Source of the DNA: CAVPMW01 sp963706515
Lineage (GTDB): Bacteria > Chloroflexota > Anaerolineae > Anaerolineales > UBA4823
DNA length: 64,000 nt
NCBI GenBank assembly: GCA_963706515.1
Contig: CAVPMW010000015.1
Location: 186,001-250,000 of the forward strand
Direction of reading: 5' to 3'
Shown piece by piece: positions 53,551 through 62,211 of the stretch (position 1 is the first letter of the stretch; each line of letters begins with the position of its first letter). The notes beneath the pieces were generated by a model. The model ran no database searches and was not told the origin of the DNA. It worked only from the letters and a program-made list of their open reading frames with translations. Position numbers and translations under genes: made by a program.

Positions 53551-54683
53551 TTGTCGCCGAAGATATCGCCAAGCAGATGCTGCGGCGGAGTGGGCTGGCG
53601 GTCCCATCCGGAAGGATCGCTCACACACCTGCGGAAGCTGCGGCAATTGCCGGGGAGCTGGGTGGCTGTGCAGTGGTGAAAGCCATCATCCCTGCCGGTG
53701 GGCGGGGTAAAGCCGGGGGAGTCCGCCTCTGCCAATCCGTCGAAGAAGTAAGCGCTGCCGCGGCGGACCTACTGGGAAAAGAGCTCCTCGGGCAGCTTGT
53801 GCCTTACGTCCTGGTGGAGGAGCAGGTGCCGGTCTCCCAGGAGATCTACGCCGGCATTGTGGCAAACACTGCCAGCGACCGGATCGACCTCATCTTGAGC
53901 CTCTCCGGCGGGGTTGAGATCGAAAATACCGCCCGGGATGGAGAGGGGAGCGTCCATCACCTGGCAATCCAGCCCGGAGATTTGATGCCGGTGCACCGCA
54001 TACGCGCATGGCTGAAGAAGAGCGGACCCGATCTGAGCCAGGTACCCGGCCTGGCAGAGGTATTGTCCGGGTTGTATCGCACTGCGGCTGATTTTGATGC
54101 CATCCTGCTGGAGATTAACCCGCTGGCGCTCACCAGCGATGGTCGCCTGGTCCTGTTAGACTGCAAGCTGGAAGTGGACGACAACGCCCTTGCTCGCCAG
54201 CCCGAGTTCAACGAGATCTACCTGGCTGGTCTGGGTGAGCGCGAGCTGCGCGCCAGACAGCTGGGGGTTTCCTATGTGCCCCTGGATGGCGACATCGGCG
54301 TGATCACCAGCGGAGCCGGGTTGGGCATGGCGACGCTGGATTTGCTGCAGCAGCGCGGGCTGGCTCCGGCGGATTTTCTGGACACGGGCGGAGGCATATC
54401 GGAAGAGCTGGTCAAGGGCGCCCTGGAATTGATCCTGGATGCGCCTCGCGTGCGTGGGGCGATTATCAATCTGTATGGCGGGATTAACCGCATGCTGGAA
54501 GCCGCTAAAGGGATCCTGGCTGCCTTACAGGTTCAAACGGAGGGTCGTCCGGTAGTGGTAAAGATCCTCGGCAACCAGCAGGAAGAAGCCTGGGCTTTGC
54601 TGGAAGGGCAGCCAAATGTGTATGTGGTCCGGGTGGTGCAGACCGAAACTGCGGTAGACCAGCTGTTTGAGCTGTTGAGTTGA
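53547..54683 (+). CDS. sucC: Succinyl-CoA synthetase-like beta subunit (ATP-grasp)
   Basis: ADP- or GDP-forming acyl-CoA synthetase beta subunit, 378 residues. The ATP-grasp fold is shown by LGGCAVVKAIIPAGGRGKAG and the metal-binding LLEINPLALTSDGRLVLLDC. C-terminal flavodoxin-like CoA-ligase domain: GVITSGAGLGMATLDLLQQR and DFLDTGGGISEELVKGALEL. In oxidative direction it makes ATP from the KorABC product. Succinyl-CoA is the textbook substrate, but malyl-CoA or other acyl-CoA ligases belong to the same family, so the name is by resemblance. Confidence 0.92.
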   Translation: MIVAEDIAKQMLRRSGLAVPSGRIAHTPAEAAAIAGELGGCAVVKAIIPAGGRGKAGGVRLCQSVEEVSAAAADLLGKELLGQLVPYVLVEEQVPVSQEIYAGIVANTASDRIDLILSLSGGVEIENTARDGEGSVHHLAIQPGDLMPVHRIRAWLKKSGPDLSQVPGLAEVLSGLYRTAADFDAILLEINPLALTSDGRLVLLDCKLEVDDNALARQPEFNEIYLAGLGERELRARQLGVSYVPLDGDIGVITSGAGLGMATLDLLQQRGLAPADFLDTGGGISEELVKGALELILDAPRVRGAIINLYGGINRMLEAAKGILAALQVQTEGRPVVVKILGNQQEEAWALLEGQPNVYVVRVVQTETAVDQLFELLS

Positions 54684-54690
54684 GTGGGTT

Positions 54691-55578
54691 ATGAGCACAT
54701 TATTCCTCAGTCAGAACACGCGAGCCATTGTCCAGGGGATTACCGGCAAAGTTGGGCAGGCGCAAACCCATTGGATGCTGAAAGCTGGCACGCCTCTGGT
54801 CGCCGGCGTCACGCCGGGGCGCGGCGGGCAGGTGGTAGAGGGGCTGCCCGTTTACGGCTCTGTAGCTGAAGCAGTCAGCGCACAGGCTGCCAACGCCTCG
54901 GTGATCTTCGTCCCGGCGACCTCTGCCCGTGAGGCTGCCTTCGAGGCTATTCAAGCCGGGTTGGAGCTGGTAGTGATCGTCACCGAGCACATCCCCATCC
55001 GCGACACGATGGAGATCAAAGCTGCCTCTCGCCTCAGCGGTACGGTGGTCATCGGTCCGAACTGTCCGGGCATATTCATCCCCGGGGCGGGCAAGCTGGG
55101 CATCATGCCCCAGAGCATCTTCCGCCAGGGGCACATCGGGGTGGTCGGGCGCAGCGCCACTCTCTCCTACGAGGTGATTGCCAACCTGAGCGACTCAGGC
55201 TTCGGGCAGAGCGCAGCGATCGGTGTGGGCGGCGATCCGGTGATCTGCACAGAGTTCAGCGATGTGCTGCGCATTTTCGAGGCGGACGAGAATACGCACG
55301 GCGTCGTCCTGGTAGGCGAGATCGGCGGCTCCGGTGAAGAGCGCGCCGCGGAGTATATCGCCAGCATGACCAAGCCGGTCGTGGCGCTCATTGCCGGGAG
55401 GGCTGTCCCGCCAGGGCGGCGGTTCGGTCATGCCGGGGCAATCATTCGTGCCGGCAGCGGCGGCGCTCAACAAAAGATTGACGTCCTGCGTCAAGCCGGG
55501 GCAGCGATCGCTCGTTCCCCGGTGGAAATCCCGGCGCTGCTTAGAGAGCGCCTGAAAGATGTGGCGTTGGTTGGATAG
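54691..55578 (+). CDS. sucD: Succinyl-CoA synthetase-like alpha subunit
   Basis: CoA-binding and phospho-His subunit, 295 residues. N-terminal TRAIVQGITGKVGQAQTHWM and GVTPGRGGQVVEGLPVY bind CoA; the active-site phospho-His lies in PPGRRFGHAGAIIRAGSGGA. VIGPNCPGIFIPGAGKLGIM is diagnostic. It follows the beta subunit by seven bases and completes the enzyme. Family residue SGTLTYE-like GRSATLSYEVIANLSDSGFG is present, so it should be active. Confidence 0.94.
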   Translation: MSTLFLSQNTRAIVQGITGKVGQAQTHWMLKAGTPLVAGVTPGRGGQVVEGLPVYGSVAEAVSAQAANASVIFVPATSAREAAFEAIQAGLELVVIVTEHIPIRDTMEIKAASRLSGTVVIGPNCPGIFIPGAGKLGIMPQSIFRQGHIGVVGRSATLSYEVIANLSDSGFGQSAAIGVGGDPVICTEFSDVLRIFEADENTHGVVLVGEIGGSGEERAAEYIASMTKPVVALIAGRAVPPGRRFGHAGAIIRAGSGGAQQKIDVLRQAGAAIARSPVEIPALLRERLKDVALVG

Positions 55579-55603
55579 AGAATCAGCAGGTGTAATATTC
55601 GCT

Positions 55604-55990
55604 ATGGATTCGACCGTGCACGTGCAGGTTAAATTGTTCGGTCACTTGCGACAGTTCAACCCGCAGCCCATCCTGGAGCTTGAGCTGGCTCCCGGCTCGT
55701 CGGTGAGTGATTTGATCCAGCTCCTGGTGCAGCTGCTGGGGGATGATTTCCGCCAGTCGCTATTAGACCGGGAAGGCAATCTGCACGGCGGGATAGAAGT
55801 CGTGCTCAACCAGGAGCACCTGCCGGCACGCAGAGTCGACACTATTTTGCTGCCAGACGCTTGCGAGCTCGTTTTCATGCCAATGATCGAAGGCGGCTGC
55901 AGCCAGTTGCTACTGTCGAAAGAGGATATCTGGACAGGCTGCCCGTTTTATGAGCCGCCAAGTAGGCAGAATATTATTTTACGTGTATGA
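55604..55990 (+). CDS. MoaD/ThiS-like ubiquitin-fold protein with C-terminal extension
   Basis: Beta-grasp sulfur-carrier-like protein of 128 residues. Residues from VHVQVKLFGHLRQF through VVLNQEHLPARRVDTILLPD to ELVFMPMIEGG fit MoaD, the sulfur donor of molybdopterin synthase, ending in the Gly-Gly that is thiocarboxylated. Here Gly-Gly is not terminal: about 33 more residues follow (CSQLLLSKEDIWTGCPFYEP onward) to the stop at 55990. MoaD-like genes often accompany tungsten AOR genes, so cofactor assembly is likely. The extension would need removal, or the protein has another role. ATG 55604 is the plausible start. Confidence 0.8.
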   Translation: MDSTVHVQVKLFGHLRQFNPQPILELELAPGSSVSDLIQLLVQLLGDDFRQSLLDREGNLHGGIEVVLNQEHLPARRVDTILLPDACELVFMPMIEGGCSQLLLSKEDIWTGCPFYEPPSRQNIILRV

Positions 55991-56086
55991 TTGACATGAC
56001 AGGATATCAGGTATTGCAAGGTTTTCTGGTGGTAGGGGAGTTGGCATCCCCCGATCATGTATAACGCCAAGTGGGAGTTAAAGCCG

Positions 56087-56867
56087 ATGGTCGTCAGCAG
56101 TTTGAATGGGATGTCCTCAAGCGATATCGATAAGAGTTTACCGATCCCCTATCACTACCAGCTGCGCGAGCTGCTGCGGGACGAAGTCGCTTCCGGTCGC
56201 TGGGAAGTGGGCGAGCGCTTACCCAGCGAGCGTGAGCTGTGCGAAACGTTCAATCTGAGCCGCACGACGATCCGTGAAGCAATCGACGCCCTGGTGAACG
56301 AGGGTCTGCTGCGCCGGGAGAAAGGCCGCGGCACCTTCATCGCTGAGCCGAAAATCACCGAGAAGTGGCTGGAGGCGCCGGATAGCTTTACCGAATCGAT
56401 GCTGCAGCAAGGTTACCAGATCGAGACCAGGGTAATGAACCTGTCGGTCAACTCAGCGCCGTATAAAGTCTCGCGCGAGCTGCGTTTGCGCTCGGCCGAG
56501 CCGGTCATCGTCCTGGACCGCATTCGGCTGATCCTGCAAGAGCCGATCTTGCTGGTCACCTCTTACATACCGGAGAGGTATTGTCCCGGGCTGGTCAATG
56601 AAGATTTCAGCCACCAATCCCTATATAAAGTGCTGCGAGAAAAGTACAACATCTATATCACCCAGGCTAAACGCTTCATGGAAGCCGTCGCCGCGAACGA
56701 GATGGAAGCTGAATTTGCTGCACGTCCGCCAGGGCGCGCCTCTGATGCTTATCGAAAGTACAGCCTACCTGGAGGATGGCACTCCAATCGAGCATTTCAA
56801 AGCCCGCCACCGGGGTGACCGGACTCGCTTCGAAGTTGAATCCTTCAGGCAGCTCATCGAGCGCTAA
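56087..56867 (+). CDS. GntR-family regulator with UTRA domain (one frameshift)
   Basis: About 259 residues. ATG 56087 has GGGAG eight bases upstream; 56057 is an alternative. The GntR winged helix is LPIPYHYQLRELLRDEVASG and LPSERELCETFNLSRTTIRE. The effector domain (UTRA/HutC type) runs from QGYQIETRVMNLSVNSAPYK through LVTSYIPERYCPGLVNEDFS. The frame breaks near 56715 with one extra base and continues LHVRQGAPLMLIESTAYLED to ESFRQLIER at 56867. It lies just before the xylulokinase gene and probably controls it and the Lut gene. The gap upstream (55991-56086) carries ATCCTGTCAT on the minus strand, a partial match to the control-region motif. Confidence 0.9.
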
Positions 56868-56902
56868 CCTGACTTGCACGGCGATCCTATAGGAGGCTCG
56901 AG

Positions 56903-58426
56903 ATGACCGGACAATTTCTAATGGGGATCGATATCGGCACCCAAAGCACACGCGCAGCCCTGCTCGATCTGGACGGGCAGGCTATCGCCAGCGCCAGCAC
57001 CGCTCAAGATATGGAGACTCCTCGCCCCGGTTGGGCGCAGCAGGACCCGCAGGTCTGGTGGGAGAGCACCGTCTCCAACATCCGCCGCACCATCCAACAA
57101 GCCGGCATTACCCCGCAGGAAATCCGCGCCATCGGCGTCAGCGGGCAGATGCACGGCTGCGTATCGATCGATGATCATGGGGAGCTGCTCAGCCACGCCG
57201 TCCAGTTGTGGTGCGACAAACGCAGTGCAGACCTGGTGGAGGAGTATAAAAAACGACCGGATGTCGCCGAGGCATACCGCATCGCGGGCAGCCCTCCGGT
57301 GGCAAACTGGTTCGGGTTTAAGATCAAGTGGGTGGAGGTCTGCGAGCCAGACATCTACCGGAACGCCTGGAAGTTTTTCTTACCCAAGGACTATATCAAC
57401 TTCAAGCTGACCGGCGCAGTCGCGACGGATTACACCGAGGCCTCCGGCTCGTTCCTGATGGATGCCCGCAAGGAAGATTGGTCGCCGGTACTGGTCGACC
57501 AGGTGGGCATCGCCGCCAGCAAGCTCCCTCCCATCTACCCCAGCTCGGCTGTAATTGGTCACGTGACCTCCGAGGTCGCCGCCCTGACCGGTCTGGCTGC
57601 CGGGACCCCGGTCGTCGCCGGCGCAGGCGATATGCTCTGCATGCTGCTCGCCGCGGGCATCCTCCGCCCGGGTAATGCCTCCGATGTGACCGGCACTTCC
57701 GCCATTATCTCGGTATTCACCGAGACCCCGGTATTCGATGTGCGCCTGATGAACCTGCATCACGTCATGCCCGGCTGGATCCCCTTCGGCATTATCGATT
57801 CGGGCGGCGGCTCTTTGAAATGGTTTAAGGACTCCTTCTGCCAGAGCGAAATGGAGGAGGCTGCACGGAGCGGCAGGCAGGTCTATGATATTTTGAATGG
57901 GCTGGCGCAAGAAGTCGAGCCCGGCGGCGAGGGACTGCTCTATTTCCCTTACCTGATGGGAGAGCGCACCCTGGGCAGCCCTTATGCCCGGGGGGTCTTC
58001 TTCGGAGTCACCCCCCGCACCGGCAAAGGTGCTATGGTCAGGGCGATAATGGAAGGCGTCACCCTCGAGCTGCGCCAGACCCTGGAGATCATCGAAGCGG
58101 CAGGTCACTCCATCGACGTGATTTACCACAGCGGCGGCGGAGCTTACAGCGATCTGTGGTCGCAGATCAAGGCAGATATTTATCAGAAAAAAGTGGCCAT
58201 TTTTGAAAATTCGGAAGGCGGAATCCTGGGCTCGGCGATCCTTGCCGGGGTCGGTGCCGGTTTGTATACCGATCCAGCTTCCGGCGCTGAGCACTGCCTG
58301 CGCGTCGCCAAGGAATTCGAGCCGCGCCGCGAGCTGCGCCAGCGCTACGATTACCTCTTCGAGCTGTTCAAGGATTTGCACGAGCGGCTGCAAGAGCCAT
58401 ACAACCGCCTGCCGAAATTACCCTGA
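56903..58426 (+). CDS. xylB: Xylulokinase
   Basis: FGGY-family kinase, 507 residues, complete. MGIDIGTQSTRAALLDLDGQ is the phosphate-binding start, GVSGQMHGCVSIDDHGELLS and LWCDKRSADLVEEYKK sugar-binding region, FFLPKDYINFKLTGAVATDY, VVAGAGDMLCMLLAAGILRP and the C-terminal IYHSGGGAYSDLWSQIKADI are all XylB-type. The GQMHG motif is typical of xylulokinases. ATG 56903 follows GGAGG. D-xylulose is the likely substrate, though related ketoses cannot be excluded. It is seven bases from the Lut gene. Confidence 0.93.
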   Translation: MTGQFLMGIDIGTQSTRAALLDLDGQAIASASTAQDMETPRPGWAQQDPQVWWESTVSNIRRTIQQAGITPQEIRAIGVSGQMHGCVSIDDHGELLSHAVQLWCDKRSADLVEEYKKRPDVAEAYRIAGSPPVANWFGFKIKWVEVCEPDIYRNAWKFFLPKDYINFKLTGAVATDYTEASGSFLMDARKEDWSPVLVDQVGIAASKLPPIYPSSAVIGHVTSEVAALTGLAAGTPVVAGAGDMLCMLLAAGILRPGNASDVTGTSAIISVFTETPVFDVRLMNLHHVMPGWIPFGIIDSGGGSLKWFKDSFCQSEMEEAARSGRQVYDILNGLAQEVEPGGEGLLYFPYLMGERTLGSPYARGVFFGVTPRTGKGAMVRAIMEGVTLELRQTLEIIEAAGHSIDVIYHSGGGAYSDLWSQIKADIYQKKVAIFENSEGGILGSAILAGVGAGLYTDPASGAEHCLRVAKEFEPRRELRQRYDYLFELFKDLHERLQEPYNRLPKLP

Positions 58427-58432
58427 AACCCT

Positions 58433-61240
58433 ATGGCTGAGACGGTACAGCTCTTTATCACCTGCATCATGGATACCCTTTACCCGGAGACCGGCGAATT
58501 TGTCGTCCGCGTCCTGGAACGCGCCGGGGTCGAGGTCGCTTTCCCCTCCGGTCAGACCTGCTGTGGGCAGCCGGCTTTTAACGCCGGCTTGCGCAGCCAG
58601 GCGAGGCAGATGGCGATGCACACCATTGAGGTTTTTGAAGCCGCCCCCGGACCGGTGGTCATCCCCTCCGGCTCCTGCGCAGCGATGCTCCGCCACAGCT
58701 ACCTCGAGCTGTTTGCAGACGACCCGGGTTGGCTGCCGCGAGCGAAAGCACTCGCCGCCCGCACCTACGAGTTCAGCGAATTCCTGGTCGATTACCTCGG
58801 CGTCACGGATGTCGGCGCGCGCTACGCGGGCAAGGTCACTTATCACTCCTCCTGCCACCTGCTGCGTGATCTGGGCGTCGACCGCCAGCCGCGCTTGCTG
58901 CTGCAGGCAGTCAGAGGAGCCGAAGTGGTCGAGCTGCCCGGCACTGCCGAATGCTGCGGCTTTGGCGGCGTGTTTTCCGTCGAGTACCCAGAGATTTCTG
59001 GCGAGATGCTCGAGCGGAAGATCGCCAACCTGCAAGCCACCGCTGCGCCGCTGCTGGTTTCCTGTGACGGCGGCTGTGTGACTAATATTAACGGCAGGCT
59101 TGCACCGCAGGGGTCTGCTGCAGAGAGCGGTGCACATTGCCGATTTATTGGACAGGTCCTGACCGCCATGGCGAACGAGTTTAAAACCCATATCCGCAGC
59201 GCGCTGGCAAATGCGAACCTGCAGGTCGCTCTGGATAACAACTTCGAGCGCCGCCGTAATGGGCGCCTGCTTGCCTACGCCTCGCTTCCGGAAGATGTCG
59301 CTGTGCTGCGCCAGCGCGCCCACGCGGTGCGCGCGTGGAGACCATCGCCCACCTGGATCGCTACCTGGATGAATTCATCCACCGGGCGACAGCTAACGGA
59401 ATAATCGTCCACCCGGCAGCCGACGCAGCCGAAGCCGTGCAGATCGTACTGGACATCGCTAAAGCCAATGGGGCGCACCTGATTGCCAAGTCTAAATCGA
59501 TGATCAGCGAGGAGATCCACCTGAACGGCGCCCTCGAAAACGCCGGGCTGCGCGTGGTTGAGACCGATCTCGGCGAATATATCGTGCAGCTGCGCGGGGA
59601 GCCGCCTTCCCATATCATTACCCCGGCAGCTCATCTGCGCCGTGCCGATGTGGGAAAACTGTTCAACGAGAAGTTGGGCTTGCCCTATACTGAAGATGTT
59701 GCCGTAATGACGCGCGCCGCCCGCCTGGAGCTGCGCCAGGTATTCCTGGAGGCAGACCTGGGCATCTCCGGGGTAAACTTCGGCGTGGCAGAGACCGGCA
59801 CCCTGTGTCTGGTAACCAACGAAGGCAACGGTCGCATGGTGGTCACCTTGCCGCCGGTGCACATCGCATTGATGGGGATCGAGCGCCTGGTGCCTTCCTT
59901 AGATGACCTGGCGCTGATGCTCTACCTGCTGCCCCGCTCCGCTACGGGTCAGAAGCTTTCATCCTACGTCAGCTTGCTCCAGGGTCCCGCCGTACCTGGA
60001 GAGGACGGCCCGCGCGAGCGGCACCTGATCCTGCTGGATAACGGTCGCCGGGCGGTGCGCCAGTCTTCGCTGGCAGAGGCGCTTTACTGCATCCGCTGCG
60101 GAGCCTGTTTGAATATCTGCCCGGTTTTCCGCGAGCTTGGCGGGCACGCCTACGTGGGCATCCACGGAGAAGGCAGCACTTATCCGGGTCCAATCGGCGC
60201 TGTGCTCTCGCCGGCGCTGTTCGGTCGATCCGAATTCGGCCAGCTTGCCCGCGCCAGCAGCCTGTGCGGCGCCTGCAAGGAAGCCTGCCCGGTGGACATC
60301 GATCTGCCCAAGCTTCTGCTGCGCATCCGCGCCGGAGCAGTGGATGGAAAGCCGGGGCAGGCAGCTTCGGCGAACGGCAGCAAAAGGCCTGCGCCAAATG
60401 CACCGGGATACCTGTCCTTCGGCCTGGGCGTCTTCACCTGGATCGCCACGTCACCCTGGCGCTTTGCTGCCGCCCAGCGCACGGCAGGTCTGTTCAGCCG
60501 CCTCCTGGCGCCGCGCGAGCCCTGGCTGCGCCTGCCGGGGTTTACCGGTTGGGGCGCCTCCAAGGATTTCCCCCGCCCAACAGCGCACACCTTCCACGAG
60601 CGTTGGGCAAAGCGTCAGCCCCAGCCAGCCGCGCAGTCCGACGCGCAGAGTGTGAGCGCCTCGGCTGAAATGAAGGCTCCCGTCTCCCTCACCGGAGCAA
60701 TCCAGGAGGCGGGCGTCAACCGCCAGGCGCTGGTCGAGCAGTTTTCGACCGAGCTGCGCGCTCTCGGGGGCTTCGTTACCATCTGCCAGGTCTCCACGCT
60801 CGCAGAGCAAATTCTGGACCTGCTTCAGCAGAAGGGTATCCGCCAGGTGCAGTCCTGGGACGGCTCTCAGCTGCCTGCCGGCTTGCTGAACGGTCTGCGC
60901 TCCAGCGGCATACAGATCGTCTCCCAGCGCGACCCTTCCATCCTGGCGGGGCTCACCGGGGCAGACGGCGCCATCGCCGAATCCGGCACGCTGCTGGTCA
61001 CCGGCGCCCTCGACCGGCCTCTGACCGCCTCCCTGGTCCCCGAGATCCACCTGGCGGTGCTGCGCGCGAGCACCATCCACGCTCACCTGCCCGAGGTGCT
61101 GAAGCTGCCGGAGCTGCACCGCGTCCCGCGCAGCCGCCCTGATCAGCGGTCCTTCGCGCACCGCGGACATCGAGATGACCCTCACCGTGGGCATGCACGG
61201 TCCCAAGGAAATCCACGTTTTCTGTCTGGAAGACTGCTGA
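58433..61240 (+). CDS. LutA-LutB-LutC fusion, lactate/glycolate oxidation iron-sulfur protein (two frameshifts)
   Basis: Apparent single polypeptide of 936 codons. Residues 1-242 are LutA, with two CCG domains (GQTCCGQPAFNAGLRSQARQ and ECCGFGGVFSVEYPEISGEM). From ATG 59168 the sequence is LutB without an intervening stop (MANEFKTHIRSALANANLQ); two cluster motifs (IRCGACLNICPVF and CGACKEACPVDIDLPK) follow. An Ala/Gln/Ser-rich linker leads to a LutC/LUD domain (VNRQALVEQFSTELRALGG, GADGAIAESGTLLV, then SGPSRTADIEMTLTVGMHGP) ending at TGA 61240. Indels near 59337 and 61130 shift and restore the frame. The B-C join is uninterrupted over 1.7 kb. The A-B join is less sure because a TGA lies in another frame seven bases before the LutB ATG. 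Confidence 0.88.
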
Positions 61241-61250
61241 AGGGGAAAAT

Positions 61251-61304
61251 TCGAAAAAAAGGATGGGCTGCGGGCAGATGCCCGCAGCCCATCCTTTTTT
61301 TCGA
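61251..61304. terminator. Strong bidirectional rho-independent terminator
   Basis: A 14-bp GC-rich stem (GGATGGGCTGCGGG at 61261-61274 with its complement at 61281-61294, 6-base loop), flanked by seven A on the left and seven T on the right. It follows the lut gene by ten bases and ends the rightward arm of the island. Confidence 0.95.
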
Positions 61305-61328
61305 TAAAAATCCTCCTCCAATTTGTGA

Positions 61329-61351
61329 TATAATATCAATTGAATTTGATA
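61329..61351 (+). promoter_or_regulatory. Promoter -10 box and ArsR-type operator
   Basis: TATAAT (61329-61334) abuts the inverted repeat TATCAA-TTGAAT-TTGATA (61334-61351), a typical ArsR/SmtB-like operator placed over the start region of the arsR-arsC gene. A -35 element was not clear. GGAG (61362-61365) is the ribosome site for ATG 61373. Confidence 0.75.
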
Positions 61352-61372
61352 CAATTACATTTGGAGTAAATT

Positions 61373-62158
61373 ATGGCTTCCACTCACCCACTTTCCGATT
61401 CGCTTGGTTTCTTGCAGCTCCTCGCCAATGGAATCCGCTGGCAACTGCTCCAGAGGCTCGCCGGAACCGATATGCACGTCCAGGAGCTGGTCGAGGCTGT
61501 TCAACAGCCTCAAAACCTGGTCTCTTATCACCTGGGAAAATTGCGCGACCAGGGTCTCCTGCGCGAGCAGCGCAGCATCGCCGATGGGCGTGAGATCTAT
61601 TACAGCCTGGACCTCGGGCGGATGCGGTCGCTTTACTCCGCAGTGGGCGAATTGCTGCATCCCGCTGTGACCAATGCGAACATGCCTGCGGAAGCCGGGG
61701 TAAACCCAGAAATGAAAAACCCCGTCCGTGTGCTGTTTCTCTGCACGCACAACAGCGCCCGCTCGCAAATGGCTGAAGGGATTCTCCGCTCCCGGAGCAA
61801 CAGCCAGATCGAGGTCTTCTCAGCCGGCACCGAAGCCACCCGCATCCATCCGCTCGCAATCCGCGCCATGCAGGAGCTGCACATCGATATTAGCAGCCAA
61901 TATTCGAAGAGCCTGACCCAGTTCATTGACCAGGATTTTGATTACATCATCACTGTGTGCGATCGTGCCAAAGAGTCCTGCCCGCTGTTCCCCGGCGACC
62001 CGGTCCGCATCCATTGGAGCATTCCCGACCCTGCAGATGCCACGGGTTCCGAGGAGCAGGTCTATCAGGCTTTCAAGCAAGCCAGCATCGAGTTATCCAC
62101 GCGCATCTCCTACTTGGTGATCATGATCAAGCGGCAGCATGGCTTGAGCCTCGATTAA
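61373..62158 (+). CDS. ArsR-ArsC fusion: arsenic-responsive repressor with arsenate reductase domain
   Basis: 261 residues combining two domains. Residues 5-100: winged-helix ArsR-type (LGFLQLLANGIRWQLLQRLA, QQPQNLVSYHLGKLRDQGLL, DGREIYYSLDLGRMRSLYSA). Residues 115-261: low-molecular-weight phosphatase/ArsC fold with the CX5R loop LCTHNSARSQMAEG (Cys124, Arg130). Further Cys lie in VCDRAKESCPLFPG, and the acid loop is SIPDPADATG. The second Cys pair suggests thioredoxin-coupled arsenate reduction. No arsenite exporter is visible next to it, so its partners lie elsewhere. It begins 70 bases after a terminator and has its own promoter/operator. Confidence 0.93.
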   Translation: MASTHPLSDSLGFLQLLANGIRWQLLQRLAGTDMHVQELVEAVQQPQNLVSYHLGKLRDQGLLREQRSIADGREIYYSLDLGRMRSLYSAVGELLHPAVTNANMPAEAGVNPEMKNPVRVLFLCTHNSARSQMAEGILRSRSNSQIEVFSAGTEATRIHPLAIRAMQELHIDISSQYSKSLTQFIDQDFDYIITVCDRAKESCPLFPGDPVRIHWSIPDPADATGSEEQVYQAFKQASIELSTRISYLVIMIKRQHGLSLD

Positions 62159-62211
62159 CGACCTTGCGGTAATGATTGTCTTGCCGGAGGGGTAGCCTCT
62201 CGACGAAATAT

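Noticed and set aside
55991..56017. Possible promoter TTGACA with TATTGC before the GntR gene
   Set aside because: The spacer is 15 bases and the -10 match is poor, so it is not listed as a promoter.
57380..58393. 337-residue minus-strand frame opposite xylulokinase
   Set aside because: Shadow of the intact xylB gene with no domain signal.
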